Below, piece after piece: positions 7,983 through 16,183 of a stretch of DNA of 45,084 bases (position 1 is its first letter; each line of letters opens with the position of its first letter). The DNA comes from a bacterium (GTDB lineage Bacteria; UBP15; UBA6099): positions 1 through 45,084 of the forward strand of contig JAKQPS010000074.1 in the NCBI GenBank assembly GCA_029564595.1. The letters are read 5' to 3'. Made by a program: the position numbers and the translations under genes. Under the pieces are notes generated by a model that was not told where the DNA came from, ran no database searches, and worked only from the letters and a program-made list of their open reading frames with translations.

Positions 7983-10027
7983 GACGCGGAGCCCCCGTTC
8001 TTAGTTTTCTGTTTAGCGACAACGCGCCGCGCCGCGTCCGCCACCGCGCCGGGGACGAAGCCGAACTTCTTGAACAGGGCGGAAGCCGGGCCGGAGGCCC
8101 CGAAGCCGTCCATGCCGACAATCTCGCCGTCAAGCCCGGCGTATCTTTCCCAGCCAGTGCGTATGCCCGCCTCGACCGCGACCCGCGCGCGGACGGCGTC
8201 CGGCAGCACGCTCTCTTTATATTCGGGCGTCTGGGCGTCGAACAGTTCCCATGACGGCATGGACACCGCGCGGGCGTTAACGCCCTCTTCCGCCAGAGCG
8301 CGGGCGGCGGCGAGCGCGATTTCCACTTCGGAGCCGGTGGCGATGATAATCGCGTCCGGTGCGCCTTCCCTCGCCTGCCACAGTGTGTACGCGCCTTTGT
8401 GAAGGTTGGCGGCAGACGGATATTCAGCGCGGTCAAGACACGGCAGGTTCTGCCTCGAAAGCACTAGGGCGGTCGGCCCGGACGAGTTCAACAGAGCCGC
8501 TCGCCACGCTTCGACCGTCTCCGCCGCGTCCGCGGGCCGGATAACCGTCACATTCGGCATCGCTCGCAGCGACATCAGATGTTCCACCGGCTGGTGCGTC
8601 GGCCCGTCCTCCCCCACTCCTATGCTGTCGTGCGTGAACACGTATATCACACGGACGCCCATAATGGCCGCGAGCCTTATGGACGGCCTCATGTAGTCGG
8701 CAAAAGTGAAGAACGTGCCCGCGTATGGAATCAGTCCGCCGTGCAGCGCGATCCCGCCGCACACGGCTGCCATCGCGTGTTCTCTGACGCCGAAGTGGAT
8801 GTTATTCGCCGCGCGGTCGGTCGCGCTGAAGCTTCCAGACGCGGCCAGCCGCGTGTTGTTGCTGGGGCCGAGGTCGGCGGAGCCTCCGATTAGGTTCGGC
8901 AACTTTGCGAACAGCGCGTTCAGCGCCTTGCCCGACGCCGCCCGCGTCGCCATCGGTTTCGAGTCTGCCGGGACAACTCCCTCAAGCGCCGACTCCCATC
9001 CTTGCGGCAACTCGCCTTTCATCGCGGACATGAATTCCTGCGCGTCCGCCGGATAAAGTTTTTCATAAACCGAGAACAGCTTCGACCATTTAGACTCGGC
9101 GCGTTTGCCGCGGGCGACCGCCTTGCGCATGTGAGCGGCCACTTCCAGCGGCACGATGAATTCCGGTTCGAGCGGCCAGCCGAGCGCCTTCTTGGTGGCG
9201 ACCGCGTTGTCCGCTCCGAGCGGAGAGCCGTGGGACTTCTCGCTGTCCTCCAGCGGGCTGTGCCGCCCGATGATGGTCTTGCAGATTATGAGAGACGGCT
9301 TGGAGGCATCCCTGCGCGCGCGGCGCAGCGCCTTTCTCACCGCCGGGATGTCGAACCCGTCCACCGGCCCTATCACCTGCCAGCCGAGGGCCTTGAACTT
9401 CGCCGCCACATTCTCTCCAAACGCCAGACTCGTCCGGCCTTCGATCTGAATTCCGTTGTCGTCGTAAAGGCAGATGAGTTTCCCGAGCGCGAGATGTCCC
9501 GCCAAGCTTGCCGCCTCGGTGGAAAGTCCCTCCTGAATATCTCCGTCAGAACAGACGACATACGTGTTGTGGTCCACGATATTGAAGCCGGGTTTATTGA
9601 AGCGGGCGGCGAGCCGCGCCTCCGCGAGCGCCATCCCCACCGCGTGCGCCAGCCCCTGCCCCAGCGGCCCTGTCGATATCTCCACGCCCGCCGCAAGGTC
9701 TCTCTCCGGATGTCCCGGAGTCCTGCTGCCAAGCTGCCGGAAGTTCCTCAACTCGTCCAACGGCAGGTCGTAGCCTGTGAGATGCAGCAGCGAATACAGC
9801 AGCATCGACGCATGCCCGGCGGACAACGCGAACCTGTCGCGGTCCGGCCACTCCGGGTTCGCCGGGCTGTGCTTCATGAACCCGTCGAAAAGCGCGTATC
9901 CCATCGCGGCCATTCCGAGCGGCGCGCCGGGATGCCCCGAATTGGCCTTCTGCGTGGCGTCCACCGCCAGCATCCTTATCGTGTTCACGCATTTGATTTC
10001 CAGTTCCGTTCCGATGTCTTTCATCAT
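7979..10027 (-). CDS. tkt: Transketolase
   Basis: The 682-residue full-length enzyme interconverts pentose and triose/hexose phosphates with thiamine diphosphate. Seen motifs include GHPGAPLGMA near residue 32, ISTGPLGQGLAHAVGMA, the ThDP/metal motif SDGDIQEG...YDDN near residues 155-190, and the second-domain GVREHAMAA and FTHDSIGVGEDGPTHQP. Length is typical (650-690). The ATG at 10027 follows GGGGGACGG; the next codon is also ATG. It heads a minus-strand run with the URO-D-like, PlsC and TPR genes. Confidence 0.96.
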   Translation of the reverse strand: MMKDIGTELEIKCVNTIRMLAVDATQKANSGHPGAPLGMAAMGYALFDGFMKHSPANPEWPDRDRFALSAGHASMLLYSLLHLTGYDLPLDELRNFRQLGSRTPGHPERDLAAGVEISTGPLGQGLAHAVGMALAEARLAARFNKPGFNIVDHNTYVVCSDGDIQEGLSTEAASLAGHLALGKLICLYDDNGIQIEGRTSLAFGENVAAKFKALGWQVIGPVDGFDIPAVRKALRRARRDASKPSLIICKTIIGRHSPLEDSEKSHGSPLGADNAVATKKALGWPLEPEFIVPLEVAAHMRKAVARGKRAESKWSKLFSVYEKLYPADAQEFMSAMKGELPQGWESALEGVVPADSKPMATRAASGKALNALFAKLPNLIGGSADLGPSNNTRLAASGSFSATDRAANNIHFGVREHAMAAVCGGIALHGGLIPYAGTFFTFADYMRPSIRLAAIMGVRVIYVFTHDSIGVGEDGPTHQPVEHLMSLRAMPNVTVIRPADAAETVEAWRAALLNSSGPTALVLSRQNLPCLDRAEYPSAANLHKGAYTLWQAREGAPDAIIIATGSEVEIALAAARALAEEGVNARAVSMPSWELFDAQTPEYKESVLPDAVRARVAVEAGIRTGWERYAGLDGEIVGMDGFGASGPASALFKKFGFVPGAVADAARRVVAKQKTKNGGSAS

Positions 10028-10104
10028 TTGCCGTCCCCCGTTCGATGTTGATACGCTTTGCTGATTTTAGTTTAAATGACAGGCGATAGTAAATAAGGGC
10101 GGGT

Positions 10105-11268
10105 TTACGGCAACGCGCCGCCCTGCCCCGCGCCGTAACCTGCAAGCTCCGTGAAAACGTCTCCCGACAGCCGTTCGCCGTCGATCACCGCCTCCGCACT
10201 GCCGAAGCCCGCCCATGTCCCGCCGCGCGCCGGGCCGAACGCCTTCGTCTCCTGATAAGGCATATCCTGCCTGATGGTCAGATGCGCGCGCAACGACGGC
10301 GCCGCCACCGCCCATTCAACCGGATAAACTATCCCCGTCTCAGAACTCTTCCGCCAACTCAGAGGCTCCAACACGATGTCCCGCGCGACCGAAACCCGGC
10401 CGTCCGCCCATTTAATCGTCGCCATCCTGTGAAACCTCTCTCCGGTGTCCGGCCTGCGGGCGACGAACAAATTTATGTCCGTTCCGTCTTCCATTTGGAC
10501 GCGGAACCATTCCCACCCCGCGTTCTTGCCAGCGGCCCCCGCGGCGCCGTACTTATGGTCATACCACAGCGCTCCGCGCGCGCGCCTCGCCTCGCCGCCT
10601 ATCCTCAACTCCCCCTTCGCCGTCATTCGCGCGAACGAATACATAAGAAAATTCTCGTCCGGATTCAGCCCGGCGCTTCCCGCGCCGCCCATGAAAAGCG
10701 GCCCTCGCTCCGGCTTCATCTCCAACTCGACCTCGAACCCTTCGCCCGCCAACCTCGCGCCGTATCTCCAGTCCTCCCAGTCGCGTCCGGGGCTTTTCTC
10801 GTTGACGAAATAATTGCCGTCGAACATCAGCCCCAGACTCTCGCTAATCGCCACTGGCTCTTTCTTCATCAAGACGCGGCTCTTCTCGTTTTCATTCGCG
10901 TCAAACATTTCCGGGCGCGGCGCGGCGCTGTCTTCCGCCGCAAGCTCCGCCCCCGCCTTGTCCATCAACGCGACGCCGTGGAACTTGCCGGCTGCCTTCT
11001 CCGTCAGACTGTAGAAAATAAAATGCGCCGGCGGCATGCCTCCGCGCCTCGCGATGACATACTCCGCCGATACCCCGTATCTTCTTCCTTCGTCGTCTTG
11101 GAGAACCCCGCACAAACGCCACTCTTCCACAGGAGAGCCGGCGTGCGGCTTTTCGTCGTCCGGAAGATTTATCAACGGAAGCGTCAGAGATACTTGAGCC
11201 GGAGCCGGGGCAGCGAACATTACCGCCGCCGCCACAACCGTCATCGCAGTTATTGTTATTCTCCGCAT
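10105..11268 (-). CDS. Secreted AttH/CrtC-like lipocalin-fold protein
   Basis: The 387-residue protein begins with a cleavable signal peptide (MRRITITAMTVVAAAVMFAA, then PAPAQ), so it is exported to the periplasm. The remainder has the AttH/hydroxyneurosporene-hydratase pattern: EEWRLCGVLQDDEGRRYG, ARRGGMPPAHFIFYSLT, WYDHKYGAAG and WEWFRVQMEDGTDINLFVAR. Such proteins have a double lipocalin fold and are often called predicted secreted hydrolases; in phototrophs related CrtC hydrates carotenoids. No carotenoid genes are nearby, so the substrate is open. A GGAGG lies nine bases before the ATG. The gap to tkt is 77 bases. Confidence 0.82.
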   Translation of the reverse strand: MRRITITAMTVVAAAVMFAAPAPAQVSLTLPLINLPDDEKPHAGSPVEEWRLCGVLQDDEGRRYGVSAEYVIARRGGMPPAHFIFYSLTEKAAGKFHGVALMDKAGAELAAEDSAAPRPEMFDANENEKSRVLMKKEPVAISESLGLMFDGNYFVNEKSPGRDWEDWRYGARLAGEGFEVELEMKPERGPLFMGGAGSAGLNPDENFLMYSFARMTAKGELRIGGEARRARGALWYDHKYGAAGAAGKNAGWEWFRVQMEDGTDINLFVARRPDTGERFHRMATIKWADGRVSVARDIVLEPLSWRKSSETGIVYPVEWAVAAPSLRAHLTIRQDMPYQETKAFGPARGGTWAGFGSAEAVIDGERLSGDVFTELAGYGAGQGGALP

Positions 11269-11447
11269 TTCTATTCCTCCGCCTCAAAGAGCCGCGCGCG
11301 TTTTGCGGGCCAACGTTAATTATACCAGAGCAAAGAGCGCTGAATGACATTCCGCCCAAAGCCGCGCGATGGGTTTTCCGGACGGCGCGCGTCAAACAGT
11401 GGCGCTATTGCTTTCGTTCGTTATACTAAAACAAAAACGGAGCCTAT

Positions 11448-12512
11448 ATGGGCAATCAGGATATGAAACGCGATAAACCATATATCGCTGTCGCGGCTAT
11501 TCTGGGCGCGATAGTGTCGATCAGCCTGCTGCATTACCTTACGGACTTGCATCAGCACCTTATGCACGCCGCGTACCAGCGTCTCTATTACGTGCCGATA
11601 ATATTCGCCGCGTACAAGTTCGGAGTGAAAGGCGGGCTGGCCGCGTCGGCAGCCTCAACCGCATTCTACCTTCCTCACATTTTTTTGCAGTGGGGCATGG
11701 GACACCACTTCGGAGACCAGATATGCGACATCGTTATGTTCAACATCATCGGTTGCGTTACAGGGCTGTTCTCGCAGAAGGAAAAGGAAATGAGCAGCAA
11801 GTACAAGGAAGCATACGAGATGCTGCAAAGCTCGTTTGAGAAGGCGAAGAACGCGGACCGGCTGGCCGCCATCGGCAGTCTTGCCGCGGCCGTCGCTCAT
11901 GAGATACAAAACCCCATCAACGGCATCAAAGGCGCTCAGGAAATCGTCTTCGAAAAGTTCACCCCCGAAGACAAAGAATTCAAGTTCATCGGAATCGTCA
12001 GGAAAGAGATGTCCCGGCTGGAGGACATCGTCTCGGAGATATTGAATTTCGCGAGGCCGCGCGAGCCTAACATGCGCAGAACGGACATCGGCGCGGTGGT
12101 CTCTTCCGTGGCAGACATGTGTTGCAACCACGCGGCGGCTAAAGGCGTGGGGCTGCGAGTCGAGCCGAGCGCCGGCGACATTCACGCGAACGCGGACGCG
12201 GACATGATAAAACAGGCGCTGCTCAACCTCGCCCTTAATGGCATCGACGCGTGCGGCCCCGGCGGAGAGATTTCTATCAGCGTCGAGAAAGAAGACGGTC
12301 AGGCCGTCATCCGTGTGCGCGACAACGGCTCCGGCGTTTGCGTGGCCGACTTGGAAAAAATCTTCGAGCCGTTCTTCTCCACCAAAACCGCCGGAACAGG
12401 GCTGGGGCTGGCGGTCAGCCGCGGCATAATCGAGAAACACGGCGGAGACATCTCCGTCAAAAGCAAACAGGGCGAAGGGAGCGTTTTCGAGGCGCGCCTC
12501 GACGCGGAATGA
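11448..12512 (+). CDS. Membrane sensor histidine kinase
   Basis: The 354-residue kinase has an N-terminal membrane part (hydrophobic segments about 12-31, 46-75 and 92-108), a short coiled linker and a complete kinase core. The H-box is VAHEIQNP with the phosphorylated His151; the N-box is LNLALNGIDA, G1 is DNGSG and G2 GTGLGLAVS. A cluster of histidines (29, 35, 37, 40, and 86-87) flanks the membrane segments, which could bind a ligand such as a metal; this is conjecture, as related kinases share some of these. The start has CGGAG six bases upstream. Its stop overlaps the ATG of the response regulator (ATGA), so the two form a coupled two-component pair. Confidence 0.93.
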   Translation: MGNQDMKRDKPYIAVAAILGAIVSISLLHYLTDLHQHLMHAAYQRLYYVPIIFAAYKFGVKGGLAASAASTAFYLPHIFLQWGMGHHFGDQICDIVMFNIIGCVTGLFSQKEKEMSSKYKEAYEMLQSSFEKAKNADRLAAIGSLAAAVAHEIQNPINGIKGAQEIVFEKFTPEDKEFKFIGIVRKEMSRLEDIVSEILNFARPREPNMRRTDIGAVVSSVADMCCNHAAAKGVGLRVEPSAGDIHANADADMIKQALLNLALNGIDACGPGGEISISVEKEDGQAVIRVRDNGSGVCVADLEKIFEPFFSTKTAGTGLGLAVSRGIIEKHGGDISVKSKQGEGSVFEARLDAE

Positions 12513-13888
12513 TTATGGCTGAAAAAAAGAAAAAAGCGCTTTTCGTCGACGACGATCCAAGTCAGGTCGAAGTCGCAAAATACAGGCTTGAAGAAGCCGG
12601 GCACATAGTAAGAACCGCCTCAAACGGAACAGAGGCGTTCGACGCTTTCCTCGATTTCCGGCCCGATGTCGTCATCACCGACCTAAAAATGCCCGAACTT
12701 ACAGGCATGGAGCTTATGGTAAAAGTGAAAAGCGTCTCCCCGGACACCGTCTTCATCGTCATAACCGCGCACGGCTCAATCGATTCGGCGGTCGAGGCGA
12801 TGAAAGCCGGAGCTTACGATTACATACAGAAACCCTTCGACCACAAGGCGCTGTTATTGTGCGTTGAAAAAGCGATGCGCGTCTCCAGCCTCATCGAAGA
12901 GAACAGATATCTGCGACAGGTGGCGATGGAGAACTTCCGATTTGAATCAATCGTCGGCGCGTCGAAGAAAATGAGAGAAGTATTCGGAGTCGCCTCGCAG
13001 GTGGCCCCGAAGAACGCCACCGCGCTGCTTCTGGGCGAGAGCGGCACGGGCAAAGAACTTCTTGCTAAAGCCATTCATTTCAACAGTCCGAGAAAAGACA
13101 AACCCTTCGTCGCGATCAATATGGCCGCCATACCGGAGAACCTGATCGACTCGGAGCTGTTCGGCCACGAGAAAGGCTCGTTCACGGGAGCGCACGCGGC
13201 GAGAACGGGCAAATTCGAGTTAGCAGACGGCGGCACGCTTTTCCTAGACGAGATCGGCAGCATGAAGCCTGATCTTCAAGCCCGGCTTCTGCGCGTCCTT
13301 CAGGAAAGACAGATAGAAAAAGTCGGCGGCTCCCGCCCCATCGACATCGACGTAAGGATTATCGCCGCCACAAATGAAAACCTTGAAGAGAAGATCGCCG
13401 CCGGCGAGTTCAGGGAAGACCTTTTCTACAGATTAAACGTGGTGACGATAACTCTGCCCCCGCTGCGCGAGCGGGTGGACGATATACCCATGCTCATAGA
13501 CCGTTTCGTCGAAAAATTCAGCGTCAAGTTCGGCGCGCCGCGCATCAGGTTCTCAGACGACTCTCTCAGAGCGTTGCTTCAATACCCTTGGCCCGGCAAC
13601 GTCAGAGAACTCGAAAACGTCATCGAGAGCTGCGCCGCAGTGAGCGCCTCCGGCGCTGTTTCCGCCGCCGACCTGCCAGAAAAAATACGCCGCCCCGGCG
13701 GAACCGCCGGACGCATCTTCATTGACCTGCCAGACGACGGCATTTCCCTCTATCAAATCGAAAAAGCCGCCATCGAGCGCGCCCTCGAAAAAAACAACTT
13801 CAACCAATCGAAAACCGCTCGCTTCCTTCAAATCCCTAGGAACACTCTTATCTACCGAATGGAAAAACTGGAGATACCGAAAAATTAG
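12509..13888 (+). CDS. Sigma-54-dependent response regulator, NtrC family
   Basis: The 459-residue protein has the three NtrC-family domains. The receiver has the acidic pocket VDDD (14-16) and phospho-acceptor Asp58 in VVITDLKMPE. The AAA+ domain has Walker A GESGTGKE, the sigma-54 contact loop GSFTGA (the usual GAFTGA with Ala replaced by Ser), and Walker B GGTLFLDEIG. The C-terminal Fis-type helix-turn-helix is NFNQSKTARFLQIPRNTLIY. It activates RNA polymerase bound to -24/-12 promoters from upstream sites. A 13-base-arm palindrome and a sigma-54 promoter lie directly downstream, before the CxC-protein gene. Start at 12509 is set by the ATGA overlap; an alternative ATG is at 12515. Confidence 0.95.
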   Translation: MIMAEKKKKALFVDDDPSQVEVAKYRLEEAGHIVRTASNGTEAFDAFLDFRPDVVITDLKMPELTGMELMVKVKSVSPDTVFIVITAHGSIDSAVEAMKAGAYDYIQKPFDHKALLLCVEKAMRVSSLIEENRYLRQVAMENFRFESIVGASKKMREVFGVASQVAPKNATALLLGESGTGKELLAKAIHFNSPRKDKPFVAINMAAIPENLIDSELFGHEKGSFTGAHAARTGKFELADGGTLFLDEIGSMKPDLQARLLRVLQERQIEKVGGSRPIDIDVRIIAATNENLEEKIAAGEFREDLFYRLNVVTITLPPLRERVDDIPMLIDRFVEKFSVKFGAPRIRFSDDSLRALLQYPWPGNVRELENVIESCAAVSASGAVSAADLPEKIRRPGGTAGRIFIDLPDDGISLYQIEKAAIERALEKNNFNQSKTARFLQIPRNTLIYRMEKLEIPKN

Positions 13889-13971
13889 CGGCCTCACAGA
13901 AATTTTTTGACGCCCTGTTTTAACAATTTGAATCTTTCGAATGGATTCCCTCTTTTTGCTTCGGAATGACC

Positions 13972-14008
13972 GATATTCGTCAGAGCATCTGACGAATATC
14001 CGTCAAAA
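13972..14008. promoter_or_regulatory. Upstream activator palindrome for the sigma-54 regulator
   Basis: A perfect inverted repeat with 13-base arms, GATATTCGTCAGA and its complement, lies at 13972-13984 and 13988-14000 around a 3-base centre. A further half-site (ATATCCGTCAAA) overlaps and extends to 14008. Its centre is about 96 bases upstream of the predicted start site, the usual distance for an NtrC-type enhancer. Binding by the adjacent regulator is inferred. Confidence 0.75.
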
Positions 14009-14054
14009 CGCAATGGCTAAATATAATTATCCCTTTAATCAAAACGTTTTTTGC

Positions 14055-14072
14055 TTGGCGCGTTTTTTGCTT
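14055..14072 (+). promoter_or_regulatory. Sigma-54 (-24/-12) promoter
   Basis: TTGGCGCG followed by TTTTTTGCTT places GG at 14057-14058 and GC at 14069-14070 with exactly ten bases between, the required RpoN spacing. The predicted start is near 14082, giving a leader of about 120 bases before the CxC-protein ATG. Confidence 0.82.
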
Positions 14073-14139
14073 ATTAACTGGCATGACGATTTTGACGGCA
14101 TCAACTCAACTCCCGACTGAAAGCCCGGTTCTGTTTTGT

Positions 14140-14163
14140 CCCGCGAAGACGCGGATTCGCGGG
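14140..14163 (+). promoter_or_regulatory. Leader hairpin upstream of the CxC protein
   Basis: A perfect 8-base stem, CCCGCGAA paired with TTCGCGGG, encloses an 8-base loop within the untranslated leader. It ends about 30 bases before the AAAGGAG ribosome site. It is not followed by a T-run, so it is not a plain terminator. It may stabilise the mRNA or control translation; this is unproven. Confidence 0.5.
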
Positions 14164-14204
14164 TTGCGCATAAATCATTTAATAAAACAAAAAGGAGACC
14201 TGTT

Positions 14205-14762
14205 ATGAAAAAAGATTTTCTCAGAAAGCCGGCCCTGCTGGCGCTCGCCATGTTTGTCAGCGTATTCATGTTCTTCTCCGCCGCTTCGCCGGGAAGCGCG
14301 CTCGATTCAGCGGGCAAGGAGAAAGCAAAGATTAGCGCGGCTAAAGACGCTGCGGCCAAAGCCGACGCGAAATACTCCGAGTGTTCATGCAAAAATGGCG
14401 GGGAATGCAAATGCGACGGCAAGTGCGAATGCAAACCTGCCTCCAACTGCAAATGCGGCGGCGGCTGCGACTGCGATGGAAAGAAGGATGGGAAAGACTG
14501 CAAGTGCGGCAAGAACAAATCCGCCGCCAACTGCGACTGCGGCAAAGGCTGCGGATGCGAAGGAACGAAAGCGGGAGCCGACTGCAAATGTGGCAAGAAC
14601 AAATCCGCGACTAATTGCGATTGCGGCGGCGGCTGCGACTGCAAGGGCGAATGCAAATGCAAAAAAGGCGGCAACTCTGAAAAAGCCGCCTGCTCCTGCG
14701 GAAAAAGCTGTCCCCATGGCAAGGACTGCGCCTGCGGCTCCAACTGCAAATGCGGCAAATAA
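14205..14762 (+). CDS. Exported cysteine-rich CxC-repeat protein (metallothionein-like)
   Basis: The 185-residue protein starts at an ATG with AAAGGAG eight bases upstream; an earlier in-frame ATG at 14136 has no ribosome site. Residues 1-34 form a signal peptide (KKDFLRKPALLALAMFVSVF, ending near SPGSALD). A short Lys/Ala-rich helix-forming linker follows. The rest contains 31 cysteines, 30 of them in 15 Cys-x-Cys pairs separated by Gly, Lys and Asp, plus one lone cysteine near a histidine (SCPHG). An internal duplication is visible around DCKCGKNKSA-NCDCG, twice. Such density of CxC pairs suggests thiolate binding of soft metals outside the cytoplasm, or a disulfide-rich coat protein. It matches no classical metallothionein I know. 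Control by sigma-54 and the adjacent two-component system is inferred from the promoter. Confidence 0.85.
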   Translation: MKKDFLRKPALLALAMFVSVFMFFSAASPGSALDSAGKEKAKISAAKDAAAKADAKYSECSCKNGGECKCDGKCECKPASNCKCGGGCDCDGKKDGKDCKCGKNKSAANCDCGKGCGCEGTKAGADCKCGKNKSATNCDCGGGCDCKGECKCKKGGNSEKAACSCGKSCPHGKDCACGSNCKCGK

Positions 14763-14803
14763 TCCGATTCGGTTCCGGCCGCGACCGGGAATCAACGCAA
14801 ATG

Positions 14804-14842
14804 AAAACGCCGCTCCCGATTCTTGCGGAGCGGCGTTTTTTT
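14804..14842 (+). terminator. Rho-independent terminator
   Basis: An 11-base perfect stem (AACGCCGCTCC at 14806-14816 with its complement at 14827-14837) is followed by a T-run to 14842. It ends the CxC-protein transcript about 40 bases after the stop. Confidence 0.9.
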
Positions 14843-14997
14843 GCGCTCTCATGTGTCTGCTTCGCTGTTTGTCCATTTTCACCAATGCGGGTTAGGCTAT
14901 TCAGGAACAAGTTTGGGGGGCGCGAACCTTTTTGTCACAGATTTTAGAGTTTATTCTATTTTCGGATTTTACTCGCAAAAAAAACTAGGCTAAGCGC

Positions 14998-16158
14998 TTA
15001 TCGTTCGTAATCGGATTCGATTTGGCGCATGACGGAGCGGATGCTGAAAAGGTTTTCGATGCGCGCGCGGGCCGCGAGGGACATCGAGGAGCGGAGTCCG
15101 GGGTCAGACGCGAGCCGGACAAGCGCGGAGGCGAACGCCTCTGTGTCCCGTTCGGGAACGAGCAGCCCGGTTTCGCCGTCGGCTGTCACTTCGGGGATGC
15201 CAGCGTGCAGGGTGGAAACGCAAGGGACGCCCAGCGCGCCAGCCTCTATGAGGACGGTGGGCGTGCCTTCCATGTCTCCGTCTGCCGCGGTTATCGAGAA
15301 TAGCGCGAATATGTCAGCGTCCCGGACGGCGGAGATGATTTCCGCGCGGGGCCTGTGGCCGAAGAATGAAATCCTGTCCGCGAAACGGCATGCGGAGGCG
15401 CGGGCAGAGGCCTGTTTTTCGAGAGGGCCGGAGCCGAATAGATGAAGCTCGGCTTCCGCCCCACCCGAGACGGCTTTTTCAAAAGCGTCTATCAGAAGCT
15501 CCATCCCCTTTTTCTCTACGAATCTGCCTGCCGAAACGATTCTGACTCGCGCGCGGTCGGTTGCTGGCGCGGGCGTCAGCGCCTCCGTGTCCACCGCCAG
15601 ATGGTGTATTCTTATTTTTTCTTCCGGGCATCCGGCGTCCGCCAGACGTTCCGCCATGTCGGCGGACAGCGCGGAGACGACCGAGGCGGTCTTGAACATC
15701 CGGCGGTAACGAGCGGCGTGTCGCGGGTCTCTCAGGAATGCGGACGCGTCTATGCCGTAGAAAGAAACGGTCAGGGGGATGCCTGCCGCTTCCGCCGAGG
15801 GGGCGACCGCCGCGCCGACAGGCCCGTAATGCGCGTGGACGGCGGCGGGTTTTTCCCTCTTAAGCGCCGCGGTGAAATACGGCGAACTGTTCGCCGCTCT
15901 CCTCGCGAGCGCGTCCGCCTTCCTCTCCGTCAGCGAGCGCTCCGCAAGCGTGTGTACCGGGCCTCCAAACGGAAACATATCCATGTTTATGACCGGCTCG
16001 TTTGTAAGGATGAACGGCGAATACCGGATATGGTTGACCAACCTGTCGTATATGAAAGTTTCCGTCGGGCGGATATAGGGAATCAGAACGTGGGCTACGC
16101 GGGGCGAATCCGCTGCCTGCGGGGCTTCGGGATCGCTGTTATGGTTTTCCGCAACCAT
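14998..16158 (-). CDS. Glycosyltransferase, GT4-like (group 1)
   Basis: The 386-residue enzyme has a GT-B fold: an N-terminal acceptor domain with HAHYGPVG and the C-terminal donor domain IVSAGRFVEKKGMELLIDAF, then LHLFGSGP and the EX7E-like EGTPTVLIEAGALGVP and DTEAFASALVRLA. These features are typical of retaining GT4 transferases that build cell-surface polysaccharide or lipid-linked sugars. The start at 16158 has AAAGG upstream and follows the GT2 gene stop by 25 bases; a longer frame to 16287 would overlap that gene and is less likely. Donor and acceptor are unknown. Confidence 0.87.
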   Translation of the reverse strand: MVAENHNSDPEAPQAADSPRVAHVLIPYIRPTETFIYDRLVNHIRYSPFILTNEPVINMDMFPFGGPVHTLAERSLTERKADALARRAANSSPYFTAALKREKPAAVHAHYGPVGAAVAPSAEAAGIPLTVSFYGIDASAFLRDPRHAARYRRMFKTASVVSALSADMAERLADAGCPEEKIRIHHLAVDTEALTPAPATDRARVRIVSAGRFVEKKGMELLIDAFEKAVSGGAEAELHLFGSGPLEKQASARASACRFADRISFFGHRPRAEIISAVRDADIFALFSITAADGDMEGTPTVLIEAGALGVPCVSTLHAGIPEVTADGETGLLVPERDTEAFASALVRLASDPGLRSSMSLAARARIENLFSIRSVMRQIESDYER

Positions 16159-16183
16159 TATTTTGCCTTTAATTCGGTTTTCG

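Noticed and set aside
11399-11427. Sigma-54-like GTGGCGCTATTGC ahead of the histidine kinase
   Set aside because: GG and GC are only seven bases apart instead of ten. A TATACT -10 box is present but without a good -35 box.
14455-14660. Repeats inside the CxC gene as a possible CRISPR or tandem array
   Set aside because: The repetition is at the codon level in a coding frame, with no constant repeat-spacer pattern.
14385-14885. Antisense frame opposite the cysteine-rich gene (Ala/Phe-rich)
   Set aside because: It is the complement of the Cys-codon repeats and runs through the terminator.
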